Assembly (NCBI GenBank): GCA_022925895.1
Contig: JAKSYS010000141.1
Location: 1 to 64,000 of the forward strand
Reading direction: 5' to 3'
DNA: 64,000 nucleotides
DNA from: Fragilaria crotonensis
Taxonomy: Eukaryota > Bacillariophyta > Fragilariophyceae > Fragilariales > Fragilariaceae
In this document: piece after piece, positions 34,098-45,747 of the stretch
Layout: every line of letters starts with the position of its first letter
Position numbering within the stretch: position 1 is the first letter of the stretch
Made by a program: the position numbers and the translations under genes
The notes under the pieces: generated by a model
Database searches by the model: none
Seen by the model: only the letters and a program-made list of their open reading frames with translations
Told to the model about the DNA's origin: nothing

Positions 34098-36626
34098 ATG
34101 CCTGCACCAACGTCCTCCCCTATGGAACCTTCATTCCGTGACCTCGCGCTCCAAGCAGCCGCCTCGGCTAAGATGACCAGCTTTGCTCATGCTACTACGC
34201 CCAACCCGGTTCATGCGGAGAGGGTCTGTGCAACATTTGCTAAAAGCTGCCCAACTCTCACCCGTTTCGCGACACTCTGCGATACGGGAGTGGTGAAGCA
34301 ATTTGCATTCATTTTGCATACTTCCAAAAAGATGGCAGTGTTGTCTTGCCCTTTCCCTGCTCAAGGTCGAAACGACGAAGAAGTGTTCGCCGGGAGCCTG
34401 GGCGACTCCATGGAAATCCCTTGTCCAGTTACTATCCGTATGAAAGATGTCAGGGTGATGTACTGAGTATCTGTGAGACCCGCTGAAGCCAACGTATTCA
34501 AGCTCCCAACGTCCGAATCCAACCCTCTTGAAGAAGAAGCCCTCCAGGCGACGAACAAGAGTTCGTAGTGGTCACTGGACCGGAACGTATCGGAATCGAA
34601 CTGAACGTCCCTACCAAAGAACCATGCTTCGTGGCGATCCCCAAGGTATTCCCGGTACCTAGCGGTGCCAAGGAATACGCCGACTTCAACCCCACTACGT
34701 CTATCGTTGAGACAGAAGTTATGCCATCAGTCCCCGTCGCCAGTATGACTGCCATCTGGTATGAAGCAATGAGATATGGTATCAGGAAGCTTGATAACTG
34801 TTCCATTCAAGCCAGGGACGTCCTTTTCCACTACGAAAGTCTTGAGAAAGCCGAGTTCACCTCCGAGAATCGCAAGCTGGTTTCTCACTTCACAACAATC
34901 GTCACGTACCTCAACCCAGAAGACGAACTTTATCATACGGTCACGAAACACTTCTTCGAAGAAAAAGAGAAGTTATTGTTGATGTATGGAGCAAAGATGA
35001 TTGTGGCGAACCCACCGCATGTAGCAGCACCAGCGCAAGTCCCAGCTCTCATGCTACAGAACTCCAACCAGTACTCAGCAACGACTCCAGCAGGAGCAGT
35101 GAACCCTCTACCATCTGAAATGAACGTTCTGCTCGAAGGGTTGGCTAAGGCCATCAACGACTCGTCATCCAAGACGCTCACCGGAACGGAACGTGAAAAA
35201 GCGTCAGAAGCTGACGACGCTAAACGATTCTACGGGATCTTGTTTGGATCCGTTCGAGACGTTATCGGAGAAGATGGCTCCCAAACCAAAATGTTTGTCC
35301 ATGCAACGATTCAACCTTTGTTTCTACCTGTCTTAGCGGCCAACAAGAACTCCAAAGCTACAAAAGCGATGCACGAAGCCGTCGAAACCATGGCAGCGGA
35401 ACTCAGCATGCAAGACAACCATTTCGCATCTGCAAGTAATTTATTTCCCCGCATGTTCGACCAGCCACTTACCGCTGCACTCCGAACAGGCCAATGGGAA
35501 TACCAGCATACGGTGCTGAACCCAGAAGGGATCAAAACAAATTTTGGTATCCATCACCTCGCCCCACCCGAACATGGACGGCAACTTACATAACGAGGCA
35601 GCAAGGAGAACTCCAGTTAACCCAGCAGGAGCAAGTCGAGGAAGACAAAAGTCGTTACCACGCGAAAACGACCGAACTTTACCACTCGGGATGTATGGGA
35701 TCAATATCCGATATCCACGAAATGATTGGCAATTTTTTTGGACTTATGAATGTGATCATCGAGTTTGATCGTGCTAATCCGCCTCTACTTTGGACAGAAA
35801 TCGCCCAATATGTTCAGATTTTGCGATCAGGTGACGGGAAAGGATTTACCGGTCGCCACCGCAATATTAAGGAAGTCATGTTCAATATTGGACAAGACGT
35901 CCAATCAATCATTGCGGGATTCGTCTCTGAAGCAAGAAAGACGAGTTACAAGGCAGCAGTGAAGATGGGAAATGAAATTTCTCCGCTTATTTTTCATATG
36001 GCGCAAAACCAAGCGAATGAATTGCGTAGCCGATTCACGTTGACAGTGTTGGCAGCGTCGGCCGGAACGTACAAGGATGCATCGGTCGTTTACAAACTCT
36101 TTCTGCCAGAACCGGCAAAGGATGAGAAAGATCGAAAGAAACGAGAAGCGGAGCGGACACCCACTCAAGCTCTTTGTTATCCGCGCGAAACCGTCCATTC
36201 GCCACGACAGGAGGCACTCACCAATTTGGATCATCCAACCAATCCACTCATCATGTAACCCCGAATGGGAGTCCTACCCCAGCAGCTTCTCTACCGGGAA
36301 AGACTGTCTTTGTCCATGTTGCCCCAGCGCCACAGAAGCTACCTCACCCGGGGGCAATTTTCCCGCACCCGACAAGAGCAAACCAATTCACAATCCTCTG
36401 CTGTCGAAGCGCTTTCGAAGGTCGTAGTTGCACTATCCCAACATGCGCCTTCTACCATTTTCCTAACCAATTGACCCAAGTCCCCCGCGACTTGAAAGAC
36501 AAATTGAAAGACTGGGTGTCCAACCATTCCCTGGTCTCTTGGCATGCAGATGCCGCCAACTGGGCCAACCCACCAGGTAATGTCCGTTCCGGCCCTCGCA
36601 CAGCAACAACCAACCCCCCTGCTTAA
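34098..36626 (+). other. Gag-like coding region of the DIRS-order element
   Basis: Predicted nucleoprotein region: helical, charged, without enzymatic motifs, and with a Cys/His cluster resembling a zinc knuckle or CCCH finger toward its 3' end. The position before reverse transcriptase supports the assignment. The region is discontinuous. Confidence 0.6.
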
Positions 36627-36685
36627 ATCTGCCAGGTTTAACTAACGACAGTTATTTAGTACCCGTTTTCTTTCCTAACTTTCGA

Positions 36686-39360
36686 TTGCAGATGCCGATA
36701 ACAACACCAAGTACTCGCCATATACTCCCAAACCTCATCGAGGAGCGTCTGTCGCGAAAGGTATTGTGTCAGTCTACGCCAACGTCGAGTACCGCAAAAG
36801 ATAACATTAGGCACAAGAAAACCGCGTTGGGAACAACTTCTTGTCGCAACCCATACCCAGCCGGCTCGACCAGAACCGATAGCGAAGATGCAGAACCGGT
36901 CACGTCCGAATACTTACAACAGATGTTACCGCCTAGCACTCACCCACCAGGCTCCTCTGCTGAGGCACCATGCTACCTCGCCAAAGTGAGCGACACTTGG
37001 ACACAAGGCAAGCTCACGTCGAAGCGACTGGATAATTTCGCACAGATTGTTCTCCCATCAAATGTGCAAATCCAACTCGCTCAGCCCTTTGGTAAGAACT
37101 CTTTAACCCAATCCTTTTTCGCACAAAAATGTTTTCGCCATGTCTTGTTGCCCGTTTTAAAAAGTGGGTTTTTGTCATGTCGTGCCACAAAGTATCTCGA
37201 AAAGGCATCTCGTCGAGTTCGACAGCTTCAAATGATGCGGAAAAAGTATGCAGATGTTAACTTCCTACCTTTACAGGGATTCCAAGACGACTGGGAATCC
37301 ACCACAACCATCCGTACCGATTGGAAGGCAATGACATCGGCATGCTTGCTCCATTTTAACGGAGACGTTGCGAACATGGTGCGATGGATCGGAGGACCGC
37401 ACGTCAATGCTCACCTTAACGTCCCTGCAATCCTCGCGAAACTCAAGCTGATTGTTGATTCCGACATTCATAAGGACATCAGCAGGATACTTTTGCTGGG
37501 AGCACCAGCACTGTGTAACGCATCTGCTACGGAAGAGAATTTTCAAGCATACCTGCAATACGGTAACCATGAGTCAGTGAAAAAGAACCAACAAGTTTAT
37601 GCCTCGACGATTGTGAAGCAAAATAAAAGGGGACTTACCCTTATCATGGACCCACAGCTCATCCACTTTGCTTTAGACGCACACCTATCACCGCAAGGCC
37701 TTGTTGATGTACTCCACCCCCGGAGAAAGCCACGGCCATTATCGGATAGCAGTTTTCGACCTTGGCCAGGAGCAATGGCCATTAATGATTGGACAAACAA
37801 AAAGAACGAGCCAGCACTCCACTTTGCCAAATCGTTCTTGAACTTCTGTGTGTGGCATTGGAACCTTGCCATTACCTACCCGACCCATGACCGCCACACC
37901 GGCGACGATGACGTCCAATGTGCATTCCCACGTATAAAATATCACCCCCAGTTAGTGGCAATGCACAGTTCCATTTCCAATAACACGTTGGTTATGAACA
38001 CAGGACTCACCTTCGGTGACAACACAAGTCCCTCCAACTGGGAACCAATTGCGAGGGCCCGCCAACAACTCGCACAACACTATTGGCTCCACCAGCCGGA
38101 AATGGTTATCGCAAAAGCAAAACAGTACCTTCCAACTTTCAAGTTTGCTCCCCCAGCGACTCGAGCCGAGAAGGCCGCATTTGCCATTGCAATCCCAGAC
38201 TCTATTAACAAAGGGGTTATGGACAACGATGGGAACCGTCGGGCGCCAACATACGATCACCATGTTGACGACAACATGTATGGCGACATTTCGGAACTTA
38301 TGCCTTTGGCAGCAGCCGCAAGCGTAATAGCATTGTATGATATCTTAGGATACCCCGACGGGAAAATCCCAGACCCAATATCCTGGGACAAGTTCGCAAA
38401 CATCCATGGGCACACGAGGAGAGTCGTAGGATGGGACTTCAACACCCGCGACCTTACCTTTGCACTACCCAACGATAAGCGGGCAGCTATCCTGGCAACA
38501 TTGGATGAGTGGAGTACAAAAACATCATGCACCCTCGTCGAAGCGGCCGAATTGCACGGGACACTTGCCGATGCATCTCGAGCAAATAGGAAGGGTCGTG
38601 TAATGTTCTTTGGCTTCCAAAACGCGCTGCGTCGAACCATTCGGGAACGATATTATAACGTCCAGGGATACTACTCACGACAATCAAAACGCAAGTACTT
38701 GTCCCAACAACTCCCACAGCACTTGCACCATCGCCTGGACGCCCTGGTTGCCCGAGATATGGCTGCTCTCATTTGGCAGACAAAGACAATCCTCCCAGTT
38801 CCCGCGCCAATCCATTTCGAACTCCAAAACTTGCGATCTCTCTTAGATGTGCGAAGGCCATGGTCCATCAGTATTGGGCATGTAATCCCTCGAGATGCGC
38901 AGTTCACTAGCCTTGGCGACGCATGTGGGATCGGTGGCGGAGCTTACTGCCATGAGCTCCGTTATTGGTTTGATATTGTGTGGTCGAAACGCACGTGCCA
39001 GCAATTCGAAAGCGGACAGGTCCATATCAACGTCCTCGAGTTTATTGTTGTTTTACTCCAATTGGCTGCAACGATAACGAGGCACGAAAACGGATTCCAA
39101 GTTGACGGGCAATATATCCGACCTCTTCACAAGCTTTTGATTCGGTCTGACAACTCCCCTTCGTGTAACTGGGCCCACAAGGCATCTGCAAAATCAGAGA
39201 GAGGGCAACTTTTTGTCAGCATCTATGCCGACATGATTGAGCGAACCGAGCTCACAGTTGACTGTACTCACATCGCGGGGACCGATAACGATCTCGCTGA
39301 TTTTATCTCGCGACCCTCCCCGATTCCATCACTCACATTGCCCGATGCCAACAGATATTT
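36686..39360 (+). other. Reverse transcriptase and RNase H region of the DIRS-order element
   Basis: The palm-like segment carries an Asp before Ala-Phe and later a His-Val-Asp-Asp box. The following RNase H-like segment has spaced acidic residues and ends in His-Ile-Ala-Gly-Thr-Asp-Asn. Order and motif spacing agree with DIRS-order polyproteins. Confidence 0.75.
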
Positions 39361-40585
39361 CAAAAGGAGCCGAGACTGCAGTCTTACTGCTTTTTCCGGC
39401 CCCATCCCGAGCTCTTATCATGCCTGGTGTCCAGGCTGTCCACCGTACACTGGCAAGCAAGCCCGCCTCTCCCAAAGTCGCTCGGACGATTCGAAACCGC
39501 CGACTCCATTACCTCTTGTTCTGTTATCATATGAAGATGACGGACGACTGGCTTCTCGAGAACCAGCCACAAGAAAGGGCAAATTTCCAACTGGCCATGT
39601 ATGCAACTCACCTGGCGACGGGATCAACGTTGCACTGCCGTGCTATCAAGTCGAGTACAATCGCAAGTTACTTGCACGACATCGCAACGTTTTTGGGACG
39701 TTTCAGACCCATTGACCCACGGTTTGTATCAGCGGCAGACACAACGTTGGCACCTGCTATCGCAAAGGTGCTCGCCGAACAAAAACGATGGGAAATGGTA
39801 CCGAACAGGAGAGAACCATTCACTGTCGAAATGCATATCGCCATTGCCACATTACCAAGCGCCCAGCAGGATGATTGTTGTCTATCAGCGGCAATGGCAA
39901 ATTGGACATTGTGTAACCTTTATGCGGGTTGCCGAGGCATCGAATGGGCGCAGACACAGCTCATCCACAAGCTCGTCTACAAGTTTCACGTGAACCGTTT
40001 CAAAACGCATATGCCTTTACGTTGTCCGACGTGTTATGTTTCACAACCAATTCAGCTCCCCTAACGTTCGCGCAAGCCTTGACCAACCCACTCATAGTCG
40101 GAAAACTCAAACTTCGATTCGAAGAACAAAAAAATGGTCAAAACGGAGAGTGGAAATTGTTCACAAAAAACCACAGCAATCCACAACTTTGTTTTGTCAT
40201 GCATTTTATGAGCATACTTGCGCGGCATAAACGCTTGACCAATGCGTCACCAACACAACCCTTGAGTGTCTATCGAGGTACGGATGGAGAAGTTTATAAT
40301 ATCACGACAGTCGATATCGATGCGACACTCAGACACGCAGCCGCAACCGTGTACAACCTTGACCCCGTCGCCCACCGCTCCACTCTTAGTTTATGGTCAA
40401 GCCATTCATTACGAGTCGGAGCATGTACACTCTTGTACTCAAAAGGATTCAGTGAGATGGAGATAAAATATCTGTTGCGATGGAAAAGCAATGCATTCAT
40501 GACTTACCTTCGCAATTTGGCTGTCACCTCCCGCCGACAAAACGACGCGGTGAACGACACTAGCGAAATACCTAATTTTGTGTAA
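39361..40585 (+). other. Tyrosine recombinase region of the DIRS-order element
   Basis: Shows the recombinase hallmarks: an Arg in Gly-Cys-Arg-Gly-Ile-Glu, the His-Ser-Leu-Arg box and a C-terminal Tyr in Met-Thr-Tyr-Leu-Arg-Asn. It replaces the integrase of LTR elements and explains insertion without target duplication. It overlaps the end of the RNase H region. Confidence 0.75.
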
Positions 40586-41063
40586 TCAGATTTACACTTT
40601 CGCACAGCGTTTGCATGTGTATTAGTATTCCCGAGCAAGCAGAGCAACATTGGTGCTTGCACCATGTGTTCCGATTAGTGCAAGCGCGTTCATATTGCCG
40701 GCATGCCCCATGTTGAGTTATGGACCTACCGCATATGACAACGTAAGTCATAGCGCAGGTCCAGTAAATTTGACCATCTTAAACAAACACGTATCTCAAC
40801 GTGCAAGTACTAGTAGGTACAGGCAATTGAGATAGTTTCACATGCATGTCGCGTTGTCTTACTCAAACGAGTGTTAGCAACCCAACTGTTTTCCACCAAC
40901 ATTCCAGCTGCGTGCTGCGAGTTACGTTGTCGTGCTCAACGCAATTTAACAACCCAACTGAACCACAAAACTTTTTCTTTTCTTTTTTCCGGCTGTCTGC
41001 CGCCGCACGATATGGCCCTCAACCCTGCTACATCACGCGTAGCAGCGTCAGCAGACGATATGG

Positions 41064-41307
41064 GCAGGCCAGTGCTTTAGTGAACCATCCGGGACTCCGT
41101 TGGACTCCTCGGATACTCTAAATCGTCATAGTCACTACGTTTTTTGCCCAACTTGCCACAGTATATACTTCTAGTACTTCTAGTAGTATACCCTATACCG
41201 TGACACACAGGACAATAACGTTGATTGCTATGTGGTTCCACTAGCACTTCTACTATCGTACGACGGTGCAGTACAGCTGAGGCGACTTCTGGGAATCCAT
41301 AGGATTC
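41064..41307 (+). repeat. B1 repeat of the DIRS-order element
   Basis: 244 nt from GCAGGCCAGTG to CCATAGGATTC, directly followed by A2. Identical by eye to B2. Confidence 0.9.
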
Positions 41308-41415
41308 TTGCAGATAAGACTTTAAGCCAATGCACCAGTAGACGAGTATACACTACTATACTATCATACCTCCAGTGCACTTCCTTAACGTCATATCCCC
41401 AGCAGTCTACCGGTA

Positions 41416-44400
41416 CAGCTGGTTTTCTGTTCTAAAATCCGGGCGCACGTCCCAGTATTAATTCTACGCTAGACCGATTTCACTGCCAATATGACGTCAC
41501 GAGGGCGGGACTTTGTCGTGTTGGAAGCAAGGCTTCCACAATGAGATTTTCAAGCCGTCGTTTGCAACATTTCCATTCTAATCTATAGATTTACCTCCTG
41601 CAGTCACCTTCCTATGTAACTCAGTGAACCTACTGTTGGTGATAAATCTATAGATACAATGGTTGACAAAGGTAAATATGCTATTTTGACTGATGCCGTC
41701 ATGCTACTTCGAACAGACATCACGTATGGTCCGAGATTGTCAAATTGCTGGCTTCCTGCATCAACTTGGGCTGAAGCTTTAGGAGATTTGATGTCAATGC
41801 GTCCCTTGGCGTCATTGATGTAAGAAGGTTCAATACAGGGATGTCCAAGTCGGCTTCTTTCGAGAATTGATGCACCGATTTGATGGATCAAACACAACAG
41901 GAGTGTTCAGAGTCACATACAAGAACACATTCTATTACTACTTCACAGAGAAATCAAGGCAGATACGGTACCCATGTCCACTTAACAGTGCATGGAACGA
42001 AAAAGTAATGGAAGCAGCCGCAAATGTGCTAGTCATTCCAAGCACAAGATCAAGACCCGCTCTCGACACAATGATAACTACACCTGTCAACACGGAGGCT
42101 ACAACGGGAGGAAGGATCGGAGACATTGTTGAGCAATCACCGAGCAAACGAGCAAGGATAGGAGATACTGGTGCGGCCGCTGTAATGATTGCTGCTGATG
42201 CTTCTAGCTCAAGTTACTGGCCATGTAGCCCAGAGGCATACCGAGTGTTCAAACCACCAAAGAAACATGGGACAACGAATTGCGAGGATGGGAATGATAC
42301 TGATTTCGATTCTGAAACTCCAATGGAAGCACTTCAGAGAAGGATTGTACTGCTTCAAAGCGTTCATGAGGAAGAAAATAATTGGAGGAATGTTGTGCAA
42401 GGTAGAGATATCGACAACGTGTGTACCAAAGCTGAGATATGCGCTGTCAGGCAAAGGGCGACGTTTCTTTGTTATGCGTACCGATTGGCTCTTGCAAAAA
42501 TGAATGAATGGACGTGGCAAGACTGTTGCACTGAATCTTGTAAGGTATTGAACACTGTTGGTATGACGCAAGCAACCTTCTATAAAACCATCGCAAATTG
42601 GAACATTGTGTTCCGTAATTTTGAATGCTTCCCAAACCCAAACTTGTCTGTTCAGTGTGGAAACGACCTCTTCCTCGAGTTCTCGAAGTGTTTCCATGCG
42701 CAAAGGAGCAGATTGTTGCATTTGGCGTCGAGAACTTGTCACATCTTTCAATTGAAGCAGTCTATCAATTCGTTCATTCGTCTGTAATCCCAAGGCTGGC
42801 TGCGTTGTGGAAACGTGAATCGGTAGTAGACGAAGATACTGCAGAAACGTCAACATTGAGTACAAGTACTACAGCCATTAATCCTACTAGCAATCCTGTC
42901 GATGTCGATCAAGATGAGGATGATATTGCGCTATTCCTTCGCGCACATAGACTTAAAAACATGAGCTTCACAACAGCATGGCGCTGGATGCGATTACTCG
43001 GATTCAAGTATGATACGAGAAGGAAGAGCTTCTACGTCGATGGCCATGAACGTGAAGATGTTGTCGCACATCGAAATGCATTCTGCAAGAACTACCTTAC
43101 CGTGCTTGAGCCACGTTGTCGGCGTTGGATTCAGCTTCCACTCAGTGAAGCTGCTACGATCAAGACCTTAGACACAGATTTCGGACATCATTACTATGAT
43201 ATTATATCTGATGAGACTCGGGTTGAGTTTCACGTTGACTATTGGAAGAATTGCATATCAAGAATCAAAAGGGGAGAAGAGGCAGCGCGAGATGTTGAAG
43301 CAAAAACAAGCATACGAGTGTCATCATCAGTCAGGCCCTTGATGATTATTGGTCAAGATGAGTCTGTCTTCGCGCAGTATCTACTGTCCTCCAAACAATG
43401 GGTTGGGCCAAAGGACAAGTGCCACTTCTGCCCAAGTCGGAGGGCGATGGGTATATGCTTTCTGCGTTCGTGTCACGCGAATTCGGCTTTGGCAGGCAGA
43501 TGACAGAGGATGAGTTACAAAGAGTGAATATGGCAAGGCAAACAGCAGCTCTCGGCGGTGGAAATTACCTCGATACAACAGCTGCGATGGAAATCTTGGG
43601 AACAACGAGGAAGCCGATTTTGTTGGAATCCCCCTTCGTAAAATACTTGTTCATCGGAATCAATAATCAGGGTTATTGGAATTCATACCACATGAGTCTT
43701 CAGCTTGAGGATGTGGTTGATTGCCTACGAATCCTATATCCAAGCTTCGATTTTGTATTTTTGTTCGATCATTCTCAGGGACACGCTCGCAAACGTGATG
43801 GTGCACTCAGTGCGATCAACATGCAAAAGAACTTTGGAGGATCAAAACAGCAGATGAGAGACACAGTCATAATGTCACAAGAGGGTTATCTGGGCACACA
43901 CTCACCAACCCTGGGCATCGGAGACACACAGTCAATGGTATTCAATACTGACGACTGTGGCCCATGGTATTTGACACCAGAGCAACGTGACTTACAACGT
44001 CATGATCGAATAATGGGGAAAGAAGCAAGCCAATTGAAAAAACAGAAGACCCTTCTTGAAGAGCTCAACGAAAAGGGTGTGACGCTCCAACAAAAACGCG
44101 GTACACTAAAGCCGAACTTCAGGAATTGGCAAGAAACAATTCAATCGAAACTCACAAAGAAGTCGACAAAATCCTATCTGGATGGGAAGGAAAATCTAAA
44201 GGCATGCTACAAGTTCTGTGGGAAAGAGGACTGATTGATCCAAGTGAGTTAGATAAATACACTGTCGACGGAAAGAAAGACACAATTTCAGGGAAGATTG
44301 ACTTACGGTATTCCCTACGCCATCTCATCGCAGAGTGTGCTGATTTCAAGGATGAGGAAACGGCACTTCAGTACCTTGGATCTCAGCTGGGCATCACGGT

Positions 44401-44981
44401 ACTTCTAACACCAAAGTTCCATGCCGAATTAGCAGGGGAAGGCATTGAATTTTGCTGGGGTCACGCAAAGGCTTTCTACCGACGGGTTCCTGTATCTCAA
44501 AAGAGGGGACGAGAGAATTTCAAACAACTTGTGAGAGATTCAACGTGTTCAATCAAGGAGTTGACCAAAGAAAGGATGGGAAAGTTTGCTTCGAGAGCAC
44601 GCGCATATATTTGTACTTACCATCATCTTTTTGAGAGTCAGCAGAGAATGAGGCAGCAAGGTCGTACCCACAACTTCATCGCCACAAGTATAACAGAAGA
44701 TCAAGGACTTCTGTACTCCGAAATCCAACGCCTGATGAAATTGTTCAAGTCTCACAGGTGTGCATTGGACTTCGATCGTGGCTTCGTCAACAGTGCACTC
44801 AAAGAAGCAAAGACAAGAAACGAGGAGGACGAGGTGTGATCATCATGTCGACAGAGATGGATTTTTATGGTCGCAGGAGACAGCTGCTACTAAAACTTGA
44901 TAAAGGATATGGAAATAATATGCGTGCATGGTACGAATTGTACACAACCTACGTTCGGACGCTTCAACGAAAAACCAGCTG
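41416..44981 (+). mobile_element. Tc1/mariner-superfamily DNA transposon nested in the A2 repeat
   Basis: 3566 bp. The left end reads CAGCTGGTTTTCTGTT and the right end, reversed, CAGCTGGTTTTTCGTT, giving a short inverted repeat of about 16 nt. Both sides are flanked by TA (41414-41415 and 44982-44983). The unoccupied site exists in A1 at CCGGTAGTCG, which fixes the boundaries and the TA duplication by direct comparison. TA duplication plus a DDE-type transposase places it in the IS630/Tc1/mariner superfamily, though the transposase is much longer than classic Tc1. It inserted after the retrotransposon and is therefore very young. Confidence 0.92.
41867..44839 (+). pseudogene. Transposase of the nested Tc1/mariner-like element, frame-disrupted
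   Basis: Order: a variable N-terminal region, a helix-turn-helix-like block with Trp-Arg-Trp-Met-Arg, then Tyr-Val-Asp-Gly-His-Glu, the first catalytic Asp in Gly-Gln-Asp-Glu, the second in Phe-Leu-Phe-Asp-His-Ser-Gln, and the likely third acidic residue in Gly-Ile-Glu-Phe-Cys-Trp-Gly. Four overlapping frames (41867-42787, 42625-43503, 43398-44234, 44126-44839) carry successive blocks, so three frame changes near 42690, 43415 and 44190 interrupt it. Given that the element is young and that similar single-base breaks occur in host genes nearby, these may be sequence errors and the transposon could be active. An upstream open frame from about 41659 may be a 5' exon. The relative at 8611-11687 aligns along its length. 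Confidence 0.8.
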
Positions 44982-45167
44982 TAGTCGCTGCGGAGTTGAT
45001 CTACTGACGGCCCCAGGACAATCGACCGCCGCGCGGTCGAGGGCAAACAACTTGTTTCCTGATGGAAATCGATCACTTGTTCCGCAAATGATCGATTTGG
45101 ATGCATCGGTGATGACATATCTGCCAATGCATTTTTTCGCTAACCCACCACCATCCCCAGCTGCCAC

Positions 45168-45411
45168 GCAGGCCAGTGCTTTAGTGAACCATCCGGGACT
45201 CCGTTGGACTCCTCGGATACTCTAAATCGTCATAGTCACTACGTTTTTTGCCCAACTTGCCACAGTATATACTTCTAGTACTTCTAGTAGTATACCCTAT
45301 ACCGTGACACACAGGACAATAACGTTGATTGCTATGTGGTTCCACTAGCACTTCTACTATCGTACGACGGTGCAGTACAGCTGAGGCGACTTCTGGGAAT
45401 CCATAGGATTC
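45168..45411 (+). repeat. B2 repeat of the DIRS-order element (right end)
   Basis: 244 nt, identical by eye to B1. The host sequence resumes with GTCAGGTTTCGG. Confidence 0.9.
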
Positions 45412-45747
45412 GTCAGGTTTCGGCACACCAACGTGATATCCGCTGTTCTTCTCTGGTTCCAGATTTATCACAACGCTTGAGTGCTTGCACATTGTATAAA
45501 TTGCATCCGTAATAGTACTGGTACCACCTCCATCTCAGCTACACTACATTGGTTGAATACTACCTCATAAATTGCTAGCTGTTGACAACACTAGGAACAG
45601 TACTTCTCGTTTTTCTTCATTCTGACGTTGACGAAGTTTGGTAGTTGCATGCAACGTCGATTGTGAAGAAAATAGTGTGTTCTCGTCGAGCACATCGATT
45701 CTGGCGAAGCCGAACTTGTTCCATAACGTTGCCTCAACAGAAAGAAC
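45412..45747. other. Intergenic, retrotransposon to RING gene
   Basis: Promoter and 5' leader side of the RING ligase gene. No other feature is seen. Confidence 0.5.

Larger units (their letters stand above)
41308..45142 (+). repeat. A2 repeat of the DIRS-order element, split by a DNA transposon
   Basis: The two parts 41308-41415 and 44984-45142 together equal A1 (108 + 159 = 267 nt). The split lies at a TA in CCGGTAGTCG. About 25 nt of unrelated sequence separate A2 from B2. Confidence 0.9.
32533..45411 (+). mobile_element. DIRS-order (tyrosine recombinase) retrotransposon with split direct repeats, Ngaro/PAT-like; contains a nested DNA transposon
   Basis: The parts run in the order A1 repeat, non-coding leader, gag-like region, reverse transcriptase/RNase H, tyrosine recombinase, B1, A2, B2. 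A1 equals A2 (267 nt) and B1 equals B2 (244 nt), both identical by eye, so the insertion is young. This split-repeat order is known from the PAT and Ngaro groups. Without the nested transposon the element is about 9.3 kb. Coding regions lie in several frames with roughly five discontinuities, some of which may be the frame overlaps this group is known to use; overall it looks broken. No target-site duplication is seen, as expected for recombinase-mediated insertion. It sits between the mucin-like gene and the RING ligase gene and interrupts no recognised gene. Confidence 0.85.

Noticed and set aside
41064-45411. The two B repeats as LTRs of a short retroelement
   Set aside because: A copy of the A repeat lies at both 32533 and 41308, and the coding order with a tyrosine recombinase fits the split-repeat DIRS order much better. 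The DNA between the B copies is the A2 repeat plus a DNA transposon.
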